Positions 21,798 to 29,898 of a DNA stretch of 35,218 nucleotides are shown piece by piece (position 1 is the first letter of the stretch; every line of letters begins with the position of its first letter). Position numbers and translations under genes: made by a program. The DNA comes from an uncultured Collinsella sp. Lineage in GTDB: Bacteria > Actinomycetota > Coriobacteriia > Coriobacteriales > Coriobacteriaceae. Under the pieces are notes generated by a model, which searched no databases, had not been told where the DNA came from, and was given only the letters and a program-made list of their open reading frames with translations. Location of the stretch: NCBI GenBank assembly GCA_902464965.1, contig CABQLI010000013.1, forward strand, positions 1-35,218, in the 5' to 3' direction.

Positions 21798-22172
21798 ATG
21801 AGTGAGCAGAACGCCAACCCGGTAGAGCTCTTTGGTATGCGCGTTGCCCATGTGGGCATTAACGCCACCGACCCGGCAGACGCCCTGGAGATCGCGGAGC
21901 TGTTCTCGACGATGATGGGCCTGCCCGTCATCGAGACCCCGGTTTCGTACTTCAACGATTCGCTGGTCGAGATCATGAAGCAGAACGGTCGTGGCACCAA
22001 AGGCCACATCGGCTTTGCCGTCAACGACATCGATGCGGCCGAGAAGTGGTTTGCCGAGCGCGGGCTCGAGGTCAACGAGGAGTCGCGCGCGCTTCTACCC
22101 GACGGTGGCACCAAACTCGTGTACTTTAAGCGCGAGTTCGCCGGCTTCGCCGTGCATCTGTGCCGCGAGTAG
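21798..22172 (+). CDS. VOC (glyoxalase/dioxygenase) family protein
   Basis: A 124-residue vicinal-oxygen-chelate protein. Its two beta-alpha-beta-beta-beta halves are visible: MRVAHVGINATDPADALEIAELF at the start, and HIGFAVNDIDAAEKWFAERGLEV in the middle, with candidate metal-ligand His residues in both, plus VHLCRE at the end. Reaction unknown. Its closeness to a PTS EIIB suggests sugar or sugar-acid metabolism, but that is context only. The ribosome site is weak (AGGCG), fitting translational coupling to the EIIB gene. It ends at a strong hairpin terminator. Confidence 0.83.
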   Translation: MSEQNANPVELFGMRVAHVGINATDPADALEIAELFSTMMGLPVIETPVSYFNDSLVEIMKQNGRGTKGHIGFAVNDIDAAEKWFAERGLEVNEESRALLPDGGTKLVYFKREFAGFAVHLCRE

Positions 22173-22196
22173 TGCATAAGCTGTCATAGCTAGCAA

Positions 22197-22228
22197 AAAG
22201 GGATAGGGCCGCGTGGCCCTATCCCTTT
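22197..22228. terminator. Bidirectional intrinsic terminator
   Basis: A perfect 14-bp stem, AAAGGGATAGGGCC with GGCCCTATCCCTTT around a GCGT loop. It is A-rich on the left and T-rich on the right (TTTATTTAT), so it can serve both the VOC gene and the convergent histidine kinase gene. Confidence 0.92.
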
Positions 22229-22247
22229 ATTTATGCCGAGGGGCTTC

Positions 22248-23543
22248 CTAGCGCGGCAGGCGAATCGTAAAGCGGCTGCCGACACCCTCGACTGAGGTCA
22301 CGCCAATGACACCACCATGGCTATCGACGATCCACTTGGCAATGGCAAGCCCCAGACCCGAGCCCTGCGCGCCGGCATCGCGTGCGTTGTCGGCGCGGTA
22401 GAACCGCTCAAACGCGTGAGCTGCGGATTCCTGGTCCATGCCGATGCCCTCGTCCTCAATGCTCATGTCGATCGTGCCCATGCCCGCATCGGGCGTTATG
22501 CCAAATGAGACGGTCGTTCCCGCATCTGAGTACTTGGCGGCGTTTTGTACGATCACGCGCAGAGCTTGCTTCACGAGCGCCACGTCAACGGGCGCGTCGC
22601 AGCGCGGATCGCTGACAAGCGCAGCGTCAAAGGCCAGCCGATACGTGTGCTCGGTATCGATCATCTGCGATTCCTCGCATACCTCGCCGACCAGTGCGGC
22701 CAGGTTGGTATTCGCGCGCCGCAGGACCGTGCGTCCGGCATCGCCGCGCGCCAAAAACAGCAGCTGCTCCACGAGCTCTTGCATGTGCTCGCTTTCGGCC
22801 TTGAGGGATGCGATAGACTCCGCCAGCACGTCCGGGTCGTCTTTGCCCCAGCGGTCGAGCATGTTCACGTAGCCCTGAATCACCGCGATGGGCGTGCGCA
22901 GCTCGTGACTCGCGTCGTTGACAAAGCGCATCTGCTGCAGTTTGGCCTCTTGCATCTGGCGCAGCAGGCGGTTGAGCGCGACCTCGATGCTCGCCAGGTC
23001 GGCGTCGCCGGTGGTGACGCTCGGCGAGTCGACGCTTGCGCGCTCGATGGCCTGCTCCAGTGTTTCCATCTTGCCGCCGGAGAGCTGCATGCGGCCGAGT
23101 TCGTCCACGCGCAGGGCCAGATCGTTGAGCGGTGCCATGGTGCGGCGCACACGGCGGGCGCCGCCGAGCATGTTGAGCACGCTGATGACCTGCCAACCCA
23201 CAACGACAAGGTAGAGAGGCCATAGCGTGACGAGGTCCTGCGCGAGGGGGAAGGTCTTGGTGGTGCGCGCAAGCTCGACGGTATAGGTGAGCGTTGTCAG
23301 GTCCCAGCCGTGCGCAGGCGTCAGCGACATGTCGTGAACGCTGGCGCCGGGGATCCAGCCTGCGGTAAACGCGCTGTCGGGCAGCGTCTGGTTGTATCCA
23401 TAGACGAGGATCGCCGCTGCAATCACCATCAGCAGCAGATCGAGCCAGACGTAGCCCATCAGGCGGCGCCACATGTAGCTCCAGTTGATGGCGCGGGCGA
23501 TGGAGGTGACGCGCTTGGCCTCGGCGTTACGCGCGGCAGACAT
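22248..23543 (-). CDS. Sensor histidine kinase (HisKA/HATPase, EnvZ-OmpR class)
   Basis: A 431-residue membrane kinase. Two membrane helices (about residues 30-49 and 111-130) frame an extracytoplasmic loop of about 60 residues. A HAMP-like linker is followed by the H-box FVNDASHELRTPIAV, the N-box IVQNAAKYSD, the G1 box EDEGIGMD and the G2 box GSGLGLAIAKW. The ATG at 23543 overlaps the end of the response-regulator gene by 17 bp (CGCGCG-TAA in one frame, ATGTCTGCCGCGCG in the other), so translation is coupled. A longer in-frame extension upstream lies within the regulator gene. The signal sensed is unknown. Confidence 0.92.
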   Translation of the reverse strand: MSAARNAEAKRVTSIARAINWSYMWRRLMGYVWLDLLLMVIAAAILVYGYNQTLPDSAFTAGWIPGASVHDMSLTPAHGWDLTTLTYTVELARTTKTFPLAQDLVTLWPLYLVVVGWQVISVLNMLGGARRVRRTMAPLNDLALRVDELGRMQLSGGKMETLEQAIERASVDSPSVTTGDADLASIEVALNRLLRQMQEAKLQQMRFVNDASHELRTPIAVIQGYVNMLDRWGKDDPDVLAESIASLKAESEHMQELVEQLLFLARGDAGRTVLRRANTNLAALVGEVCEESQMIDTEHTYRLAFDAALVSDPRCDAPVDVALVKQALRVIVQNAAKYSDAGTTVSFGITPDAGMGTIDMSIEDEGIGMDQESAAHAFERFYRADNARDAGAQGSGLGLAIAKWIVDSHGGVIGVTSVEGVGSRFTIRLPR

Positions 23544-24312
23544 AGCCCACCCCGCGCACGGTCTGGATGATGCGGGCGCCGCCGGCGTCCTCGATCTTGG
23601 CGCGTAGGTGCGCGATATGCACATCGACGTTGTTGGTATCGCCCACGTAGTCGTAGCCCAGCGCCTCGTGCGCGATGCGCTCGCGCGTGAGCACGGTGCC
23701 GGCATGCGTCATAAGCAGGGCGAGGACGTCGAACTCGCGAGCCGTGAGCGCGATGGGCGAGCCGCCGACCGTGACTTCGCGGCGGTCGGGATCGAGCGCG
23801 ACTGAGCCCACAGTGAGCGCGGCGGGGGAGGGCGAGGCGGAAGCCTGGGTTGAGTCGCCGACCGGGGGCGTCGCGGCGGCGCTCCCGTCTGCGCCGCCCG
23901 CCATGCCCGCCCTGGCGCTAGCGCCGCCAACACCCGAAGCCGCCCGCACGGCCTCCGAGCGCTTCAGCGCCACGCGGATCCGTGCGAACAGCTCCTCAAT
24001 TGCAAACGGCTTGGTCAGGTAATCGTCGGCGCCGGCATCGAGCCCGGCCACCTTATCCATCACGGCATCGCGCGCGGTGACCATAATCACTGGCACATCC
24101 TTGTGCTTGCGGACACGCCGCAAGACCTCCATGCCGTTGAGCTGCGGCAACAGCACATCGAGCAGAATCAAATCGTAGTCGCGCTCTAGTGCCAGGTCCA
24201 CGGCGGTGCGGCCATCGGCGGCGTGCTCCACCTGGTAGCCCTCGTGCTCCAGCTCGAGCGTCACAAAGCGGGCGATTTTCTCCTCGTCCTCTACGATCAG
24301 GATCCGTGCCAT
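23527..24312 (-). CDS. OmpR-family response regulator
   Basis: A 261-residue DNA-binding regulator. The receiver domain (about 1-120) has the acidic pocket VEDEE, the phosphoacceptor Asp in LILLDVLLPQ, the switch Thr in IMVTARD and the Lys in LTKPF. A winged-helix domain lies at about 165-260 (LTAREFDVLALLMTHAG, RTVRGVGYVCRA end type). Between them is an unusually long Ala/Gly/Ser/Pro linker of about 40 residues, where OmpR-class proteins usually have 10-20. It partners the kinase encoded downstream in the same operon. Confidence 0.94.
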   Translation of the reverse strand: MARILIVEDEEKIARFVTLELEHEGYQVEHAADGRTAVDLALERDYDLILLDVLLPQLNGMEVLRRVRKHKDVPVIMVTARDAVMDKVAGLDAGADDYLTKPFAIEELFARIRVALKRSEAVRAASGVGGASARAGMAGGADGSAAATPPVGDSTQASASPSPAALTVGSVALDPDRREVTVGGSPIALTAREFDVLALLMTHAGTVLTRERIAHEALGYDYVGDTNNVDVHIAHLRAKIEDAGGARIIQTVRGVGYVCRA

Positions 24313-24330
24313 GCGTGCCCCCGTCTGCGA

Positions 24331-24873
24331 TTACTTGTCGTCGTTCAGATTTTGCTTGATGTCGTCCGCGGCGTCGGCGGCGTGATTCATAAGGTTGTTG
24401 ATGCTACCGGGCACGTCGCCGTCGCTGTCGATGCGGTAGCGCATGCCAAAGAACAGGCCAATCAGCATCAGCCAAATCGTAGCGCCCCAGGCAAACAGCG
24501 CGATGATGGGAATCAAGATGGGAATGTTGAGGACGATCGCATCGCGGCGCGTGGCGATGAACTTGGTGTCCAGGCTCAGGCGGAAGAGCTTTTTGAGGTA
24601 CTCCCACACGCTGTCCATTTTCTTGGAGAAGTCGGTCTTTTCGCTCGACTTTTCGTAGGCGGCCTGCGCGGCGACCATCTCGGCCGAAGGCTCATCGACC
24701 GGCGCGGACTCGGTGGCGGCGTGCGCCGACGTGGTCTGGGTCTTGCCCTGCGACTCAAGCCAAATGATGGCATCCAGAATGTTACCGTCGGTGGCGTCGA
24801 GCGCGGCCTTGGCGTCGGTGTAGCTCACGTTGCACTTGGTGCGGATGGTTTCAACTTTTTCGAGGTCGTCCAT
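24331..24873 (-). CDS. UBA-like/DUF4342 membrane protein, first gene of the two-component operon
   Basis: A 180-residue protein. Residues about 8-43 (IRTKCNVSYTDAKAALDATD through WLESQGK) form a UBA/TS-N-like three-helix module like that of EF-Ts. An acidic Ala/Ser linker follows. Residues about 85-150 match a DUF4342-type region with VWEYLKKLFRLSL and a hydrophobic hairpin (about 113-143). The C-terminus is charged. Function is unknown. It is 18 bp upstream of the response regulator on the same strand, so it may act in sensing or be a co-regulated envelope protein. The start at 24873 follows GAAAGGACAGGTC. Confidence 0.8.
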   Translation of the reverse strand: MDDLEKVETIRTKCNVSYTDAKAALDATDGNILDAIIWLESQGKTQTTSAHAATESAPVDEPSAEMVAAQAAYEKSSEKTDFSKKMDSVWEYLKKLFRLSLDTKFIATRRDAIVLNIPILIPIIALFAWGATIWLMLIGLFFGMRYRIDSDGDVPGSINNLMNHAADAADDIKQNLNDDK

Positions 24874-25231
24874 GACCTGTCCTTTCGTTCGATGGGCGCG
24901 ACGCCGGGCGATCTGCCCGGGCGCGAGCGTTGCGTTCGGCGGCCTGCGTTGCGCGGCGCCGCCCCGCCCTTGGTCGAACTCTATAGTGCAGGTTATAGAT
25001 TAAGCGATTCTTGAGCCAAGATTAATGTTGGATGAGTTTTTGGGTAGCGGTGGGAAAAGTATTAGACCTCGATAGCGGGGGATGTGGTGCCGGTGCAAAA
25101 CGGCGTCAAAGGTTGGTCGAGCAGGCGGTTTCTCCATTGATGTCCGCACGACATGTGACACTTACCCTGCCGCCCTGCTCTGCCGCGGTGGCATATACCC
25201 GAACAGCGACCCTCTAAGGAGTTCGATACCA
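24874..25231. other. 358-bp divergent intergenic region
   Basis: It holds the putative promoter for the minus-strand two-component operon (24992-25019) and the ribosome site TAAGGAG for the small membrane protein. The stretch 25020-25210 shows no gene, repeat or strong hairpin that I can support. Confidence 0.6.
24992..25019 (-). promoter_or_regulatory. Putative promoter of the UBA/two-component operon
   Basis: On the minus strand: -35 TTGGCT (25014-25019), a 16-bp spacer and -10 TATAAC (24992-24997), upstream of the gene starting at 24873. The leader would be about 110 nt. Confidence 0.55.
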
Positions 25232-25471
25232 ATGAGCGACAACACCAAGCATCTCGCAAAGAAGTGCGTCAAGGACGCGGGGCCGTGCCTCGCGCTGTGC
25301 CTTGCCGGCGCAGCGGTCGCGCTGCTGGCTGTTCTGGGGCCGTTTGATGTGCTCCGAAGTGCCAGTTCTCTGCGCGTTTGCATGGCTCTTGCCGGCACCA
25401 TGATGACCGGCGGCGTGCTCGATCTGATCTTTTGGGTGTTTGACCCGTTTGGATGGAAGAGCGAGGGGTAG
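25232..25471 (+). CDS. Small membrane protein, unknown function
   Basis: A 79-residue protein with two predicted membrane helices (about 17-37 and 46-68) in a helical-hairpin layout. The N-terminus is polar (MSDNTKHLAKKCVKD) and the C-terminal tail is short (FDPFGWKSEG). I do not recognise the family. The ATG at 25232 is supported by TAAGGAG at 25215-25221, with spacing around 10. The following gene starts 85 bp later with no clear terminator between. Confidence 0.65.
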   Translation: MSDNTKHLAKKCVKDAGPCLALCLAGAAVALLAVLGPFDVLRSASSLRVCMALAGTMMTGGVLDLIFWVFDPFGWKSEG

Positions 25472-25556
25472 GTCCCAAAGGATGGAAGGGCTGGAACGGT
25501 TGACTTAGTGATCGTGCAGAATGTGGGCTAGCGACTTACAGGGAAGTGGTGATCCG

Positions 25557-26282
25557 ATGACGGTCTATGTGACGGGCGATATTCACGGCGGCCTCGACAT
25601 GCAAAAGCTGCGCGACTGGGATCTTGGGGATGGTCTGACAAGTGACGACTATCTCATCATCGCGGGCGACTTTGGCTTTCCGTGGGATTTCTCTGCCGAG
25701 GAATGTGCCGACATCGCCTGGCTGGAGTCGCGCCCCTATACCGTGCTGTTTGTCGACGGCAACCACGAGCGTTTCGATCACTGGTCGGAGCGCCCCATGG
25801 AGTTGTGGCACGGCGGGCTGACGCAGCGCCTGTCGGATACCTCTCCCATACGGCGCCTGACGCGTGGCGAGACTTTCGAGCTCGATGACTCAATGATCTT
25901 TACCATGGGCGGCGCCACGAGCGTGGACAAGGAATATCGCATTCCGTATTCCAGCTGGTGGCCGCAAGAGCTTCCGGACGAGCGCAACTTTGAGGAGGCG
26001 CGGGCAAAGCTCGACAGCGTGGGCTGGAAGGTCGACTACGTGATCACCCACACCTGCTCCACGCGCATGCTTTCGCCCACGCTTTATCCGGCACCCGGCT
26101 GGAATTACCCCGCCGTTGATCGGCTTACGGCATTTTTCGATGAGCTGGAAGACCGCTTGGATTACAAGCGCTGGTACTACGGGCATTTTCATCGGGATGC
26201 CAACCCTGCCGAGCGCCATACCGTGCTCTACGACTGCATCGTTCGCCTGGGCGACGAACTCCAGCCCTGGGATGTCGCGTAG
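25557..26282 (+). CDS. Calcineurin-like metallophosphoesterase
   Basis: A 241-residue phosphoesterase. Metal motifs in order: GDIHGGLD, IIAGDFGF, VDGNHERFD, VITHTCS and YYGHFHRD. Substrate unknown; relatives in gut Actinobacteria and Firmicutes are annotated only by family. The ATG at 25557 is chosen because it starts at the first conserved strand (MTVYVTGD) and GGGAAG lies upstream. The convergent gluQ gene ends 16 bp after its stop, with no obvious terminator between the two. Confidence 0.87.
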   Translation: MTVYVTGDIHGGLDMQKLRDWDLGDGLTSDDYLIIAGDFGFPWDFSAEECADIAWLESRPYTVLFVDGNHERFDHWSERPMELWHGGLTQRLSDTSPIRRLTRGETFELDDSMIFTMGGATSVDKEYRIPYSSWWPQELPDERNFEEARAKLDSVGWKVDYVITHTCSTRMLSPTLYPAPGWNYPAVDRLTAFFDELEDRLDYKRWYYGHFHRDANPAERHTVLYDCIVRLGDELQPWDVA

Positions 26283-26297
26283 GGGCGGGGTGGCTGG

Positions 26298-27308
26298 CTA
26301 CTCGACCGTTACAGTGATGTTTTCCCGATGCGTACGGATAACATCCCAGCTAAAGTGCTCAACCAGCTGCTCGGCAGAGCGCGGTGTGGCGTCCGGCGCG
26401 ATGCCTGTTTGCCCGGTGAGCCAGCCCAGCAGTGCCTCGGGCGCGCCAAAGCGGGCGCGGAGCTCGCCCAGGTCCAGGTCGCGGTCGCGCTTGGAAAGGC
26501 GGCGGCCGTCCGGCGACATGAGCAGCGGAATGTGCGCGTAGTGCGGTGTGGGAAGTCCCAGCAGATGCTGCAGGTAGATTTGGCGGGGCGTGGAGCCCAG
26601 CAGATCGCATCCGCGCACGACCTCGGTGACGTCCATGGCAGCGTCGTCGACCACCACGGCTAGCTGGTAGGCAAAAACGCCGTCGCTGCGGCGCACCAAA
26701 AAGTCACCGCACTCGGTGGCGAGTGCTTCGCATTGGGCTCCGTACGTGCGGTCCACGAATTCGATCACGTCGCTGGCGAGGTCGTCGACGGTGGGCACGC
26801 GCAGGCGCGTGGCCGGAGCACGCAGGGCACTGCGGCGGGTGATTTCTTCAGCAGAAAGACCTCTGCAGGCGCCGCGGTAGATGGGCGTGCCGTCGCTGGC
26901 GTGCGGCGCGCTCGCGGCGTGGAGTTCGGCACGCGTGCAAAAACAGGGATAGGTGAGGCGGACGTCTTGCAGCTGGCGCAGGGCGTCCTCGTACAGATCC
27001 AGGCGATCGTGCTGGTAGTAGGGGCCTTCGTCCCACTCGAGCCCCAGCCAGGTCAGATCGTCAATCAGTTGAGCGGCAAGTTCCGGGCGCTTGCAGCGAT
27101 CGTCCAGGTCCTCGATGCGCAGCACGATGCTGCCGCCCTGGCTGCGGGCCGAAAGCCACGAGCACAGGCAGCTGAACACGTTGCCCAGGTGCATGCGGCC
27201 CGAGGGCGACGGGGCGAAACGGCCCACGACGGGCGCGGGGGCGGAGGCGGGTGGCGTCGCTGGCGCGTCCGCGGCGGGCGTTGCTATGTTGCGTGTTTTG
27301 ATATCCAT
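26298..27308 (-). CDS. gluQ: Glutamyl-Q tRNA(Asp) synthetase
   Basis: A 336-residue truncated GluRS-like enzyme lacking the anticodon-binding domain. It attaches glutamate to queuosine in tRNA-Asp. The HIGH-like motif is GRFAPSPSGRMHLGN, followed by VLRIEDLDDRC. The zinc site is in YPCFCTRAEL through YRGAC. EVVRGCDLLGSTPRQIYLQ and the KMSKS-like RRLSKRDRDLDL are also present. A Pro/Ala-rich lead of about 27 residues precedes the core. ATG 27308 is the only sensible start. No ribosome site is visible, and a TATACT box sits seven bases upstream, suggesting a leaderless mRNA. Confidence 0.9.
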   Translation of the reverse strand: MDIKTRNIATPAADAPATPPASAPAPVVGRFAPSPSGRMHLGNVFSCLCSWLSARSQGGSIVLRIEDLDDRCKRPELAAQLIDDLTWLGLEWDEGPYYQHDRLDLYEDALRQLQDVRLTYPCFCTRAELHAASAPHASDGTPIYRGACRGLSAEEITRRSALRAPATRLRVPTVDDLASDVIEFVDRTYGAQCEALATECGDFLVRRSDGVFAYQLAVVVDDAAMDVTEVVRGCDLLGSTPRQIYLQHLLGLPTPHYAHIPLLMSPDGRRLSKRDRDLDLGELRARFGAPEALLGWLTGQTGIAPDATPRSAEQLVEHFSWDVIRTHRENITVTVE

Positions 27309-27315
27309 GCGGACG

Positions 27316-27321
27316 AGTATA
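27316..27321 (-). promoter_or_regulatory. -10 box for gluQ, probably leaderless
   Basis: TATACT on the minus strand is followed by seven bases (CGTCCGC) and then the ATG. Transcription would begin at or next to the start codon. No -35 consensus is visible. Confidence 0.45.
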
Positions 27322-27444
27322 GCGCGGGACGCGATGGGGAGGCGTCGCTGTGGTCCGTAAGTTGTCGGGGCCCCGCATTGCGTGTGACGGGCTGCAGACT
27401 CGGTGCTTTGATTCCCGTCCATCAACTTGGCACCTTAGACGACA

Positions 27445-27480
27445 GAAACCCCGGCAGCTCTTCGCAACTGCCGGGGTTTC
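27445..27480. terminator. 13-bp perfect hairpin in the gluQ-DUF2207 gap
   Basis: The arms GAAACCCCGGCAG and CTGCCGGGGTTTC surround a 10-nt loop. It has the stem quality of a terminator but no T-run on either strand beyond GTTTC. No gene ends nearby, so it may belong to an unseen small RNA or be a remnant. Confidence 0.5.
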
Positions 27481-27505
27481 CGCGGAAAAGGGGGACATGA
27501 TCCTC

Positions 27506-27539
27506 GAGCGAACGGCAAAGGGGCAAACCGTTTTCGCTC
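27506..27539. repeat. Second hairpin in the same gap
   Basis: GAGCGAACGG pairs with CCG-TT-TTCGCTC, with a two-base bulge around an A-rich 12-nt loop. It is 25 bp after the previous hairpin. The pair could form a structured transcript. Confidence 0.45.
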
Positions 27540-27673
27540 AACTGCTTTATGCCCCTCGGCTGGCGGCTCAATCAGCGCGTGCCGCGCCCACACAAAGCCG
27601 CTACACCTGTGACGGAGCTATGAAGTGGTATCTATTGCTGGCGCAGGCCATGCCAAGGAGTGTCCCAGATTGC

Positions 27674-27703
27674 CGGCAGATAAGGAACGTCCCCAGGTGC
27701 CGG
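27674..27703. repeat. GGGGAC-core repeat, inverted copy of 18753 unit
   Basis: GGCAGATAAGGAACGTCCCC followed by AGGTGCCGG. It is the near-identical reverse complement of the unit at 18754-18782, about 9 kb away. Its own ends (CCGGCA and TGCCGG) are inverted repeats. Confidence 0.7.
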
Positions 27704-27816
27704 TCGCGGGCGTGACTTTCGTCCCGTTTGATACTCCGCTGGCCTAGATGTTCGTCATGTGCGCCCGTAAACGTGGGACAATGGCGTTACTGGTATCACA
27801 GACAAAGGACGTGCCC

Positions 27817-29760
27817 ATGAACGACCCCGTTGCCAAAACCTGTCGGCAGCGCCGCCTGTTTGCGCGATTTGCTTCCGTCTGCGCACTCGTCGCGCTTGCA
27901 TTGCTGCTACTGCCCGCCGCCGCGCACGCCGACGGTTATTCCATGACCCAAACCTATATCAGTGCCACGGTTGAGGCCGATGGATCGCTGACCGTTGTCG
28001 AGGGACGCCAGTTTGATTTCGACGACGACATCAACGGCGTGTTTTGGGAGATCAATACGGGCACCAACCAGCAGGGCGGCACGGCGGGCGTCGACGTGCT
28101 GAGTGTCGAGGAAGAGGACACCGCGTTTAACAAAGTCGATAGCGCGAACAAGGGCGATTCTGGCGTCTACACGGTCGAGCAGACCAGTGACGGCGTAAGG
28201 ATTAAGGTGTTCAGCCCCCACGAGAGCGGCGACAGCGCGATCTATTTTGTGAGCTACACCATGACCGGTGCGGTTATGAACTGGGCCGATACCGCCGAGC
28301 TCTACTGGAAGTTCGTGGGCGACGGCTGGTCTGCGGATTCCGACGATGTCGAGATGGAAGTGCGCTTCGCAAATGCCGCTGCCGGGACGGCGGCCGTCAA
28401 GGGCGATAATTTCCGCGCATGGGGCCACGGCCCGCTGACGGGCGATGTATCGCTCGATGCGGACGAACCCATGGTCACCTATACCATTCCCTGCGTGCAT
28501 CAGGGTGAATTCGCCGAGGCACGCATCGCCTTCCCTAGCGACTGGGTGCCGCAGCTTACCGCCTCGGGCGAAGAGCGCATGTCAACGATCATGAGCGAAG
28601 AGAAGGAATGGGCTGACGAGGCTAACGCCCGCCGCGCTCACGCTCGCATGATTGCCAATGCACTTGCCGTGCTAAGTGTTGTCGCGGCGTTGGCCTTTAC
28701 CGGCACAATCGTTGTGCTTAAGCTGCGCCGCCGTAAGCCCAAGCCGCTTTTCCAGGACGAATATTTCCGCGATGTGCCTTCGGCCGACCATCCCGCCGTG
28801 CTTTCGGCTCTCATGAGCTGGAACGAGGTGCCCGATCAGGCATATATCGCCACGCTTATGAAGCTCACCGACGACCGTGTGATCAAGCTGGAGCAGGCGA
28901 CCGTGACCAAGGCCAAGAAGGGCCTGTTGGGGCGTGAAAAAGAAGAGCAGACGTATCGCGTGACGGTGAGTGATGCGGGCTGGAAGTCGGCCAAGGGCAT
29001 TGACCGCATGGTGCTCAAGGTCTTCTTTGCCGGTGCTAAGCCCGACGAGAACGGTGATCGCTCGCGCACGTTTGACGAGCTGCAGCACTACGTCAAGCAG
29101 CACGCTACGCCCGTGGGCGACAAGCTCGAGGACTATCAGAACACCGTTAAGGGCAAGTTGGCCGATAGCGAGTACGTTGCCTCGGACGGCATTGTCGCAA
29201 TGGTGTTTTGCCTGGTTCTTGGTATTCTGATCGCCTTTATTCCCGTGGGATCCATCTTCTTTACCGATGGCGCACAGGCGAACATTACCGCCGCGGTTAT
29301 CTCGGTGCCGATTGTGCTGGTGGGTATCGGCGTGGGCCTTACGTTCCGCCGCTTTACGCCGGAGGGCGCCGAGGTGGCGGCTCGCTGCAAGGCACTTAAG
29401 CATTGGCTCGAGGACTTCACTCGTCTAAAGGAAGCCGTCCCCGGCGATCTGGTGCTGTGGAACAAGCTGCTGGTGATGGGCGTGGCGCTGGGTGTTTCCA
29501 AGGAAGTGCTGCGTCAGCTTGCCGAGGCCGTGCCGCCCGAGGTGCGCGAGGCCGACGGCTTCTATGACAATTATCCCTGCTACTGGTGGTACTACCATCA
29601 TTACGGTATCGAGTCTCCGCTCGATTCGTTCGACGACGTGTATCACGAGAGCATCCGTGAGCTGGCGTCGAGCTCCGACAGCTCGGGCGGCGGCGGAGGC
29701 GGCGGCTTCTCTGGCGGCGGAGGCGGCGGCGTCGGCGGAGGCGGCGGCGGAACGTTCTAG
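27817..29760 (+). CDS. DUF2207 membrane protein with Gly-rich tail
   Basis: A 647-residue envelope protein. A signal peptide covers about residues 1-38, with cleavage near AAAHADG. The extracytoplasmic DUF2207 domain (about 42-270) includes SGVYTVEQTSDGVRIKVFSP and YKFVG-type segments (YWKFVGDGW). A membrane helix lies at about 278-303, a cytoplasmic stretch follows, then two more helices (about 459-480 and 490-510). A C-terminal region precedes a tail made almost only of Gly with Ser and Phe, ending GGGTF. This layout is typical of DUF2207 proteins, whose role is unknown. The start at 27817 follows AAAGGACGTGCCC and gives a good signal peptide. An upstream in-frame extension would spoil it. 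Confidence 0.88.
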   Translation: MNDPVAKTCRQRRLFARFASVCALVALALLLLPAAAHADGYSMTQTYISATVEADGSLTVVEGRQFDFDDDINGVFWEINTGTNQQGGTAGVDVLSVEEEDTAFNKVDSANKGDSGVYTVEQTSDGVRIKVFSPHESGDSAIYFVSYTMTGAVMNWADTAELYWKFVGDGWSADSDDVEMEVRFANAAAGTAAVKGDNFRAWGHGPLTGDVSLDADEPMVTYTIPCVHQGEFAEARIAFPSDWVPQLTASGEERMSTIMSEEKEWADEANARRAHARMIANALAVLSVVAALAFTGTIVVLKLRRRKPKPLFQDEYFRDVPSADHPAVLSALMSWNEVPDQAYIATLMKLTDDRVIKLEQATVTKAKKGLLGREKEEQTYRVTVSDAGWKSAKGIDRMVLKVFFAGAKPDENGDRSRTFDELQHYVKQHATPVGDKLEDYQNTVKGKLADSEYVASDGIVAMVFCLVLGILIAFIPVGSIFFTDGAQANITAAVISVPIVLVGIGVGLTFRRFTPEGAEVAARCKALKHWLEDFTRLKEAVPGDLVLWNKLLVMGVALGVSKEVLRQLAEAVPPEVREADGFYDNYPCYWWYYHHYGIESPLDSFDDVYHESIRELASSSDSSGGGGGGGFSGGGGGGVGGGGGGTF

Positions 29761-29775
29761 CGCGCTCTGATTTTT

Positions 29776-29822
29776 GGGATGGATCTTCTCCGGCGACTGC
29801 CGACGGATCCATCCCATTTTTA
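29776..29822. terminator. Intrinsic terminator after the DUF2207 gene
   Basis: A 10-bp stem, GGGATGGATC with GATCCATCCC (29776-29815), has a 20-nt loop and is followed by ATTTTTA. On the minus strand a CAAAAA-flanked mirror provides a second, weaker T-run, so it may act in both directions. Confidence 0.82.
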
Positions 29823-29837
29823 TGCGCTACCTACGAA

Positions 29838-29883
29838 GACTGTCCCCAACGACTAGTCACTGGGAACGTTCCTAAATGACTAG
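29838..29883. repeat. Palindromic repeat, copy 2 of the 11983 unit, with an inverted partner
   Basis: 29853-29883 is the twin of 11983-12013 (27 of 31 positions). It runs CTAGTCACTGGGAACGTTCC to ATGACTAG; the arms CTAGTCA/TGACTAG enclose the palindrome GGAACGTTCC. Just left of it, GTCCCCAACGACTAG is a second unit in reverse, so two units meet head to head at CTAG. Confidence 0.75.
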
Positions 29884-29898
29884 GTATGGCTGCCGGGT

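Larger units (their letters stand above)
27309..27816. other. 508-bp intergenic region
   Basis: It lies between divergent genes. It holds a -10 box for gluQ, two hairpins (27445-27480, 27506-27539) and a GGGGAC-core repeat (27674-27703). I find no convincing gene: open frames here lack ribosome sites and family signal. The promoter of the DUF2207 gene must lie here but is not clear. Confidence 0.6.
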
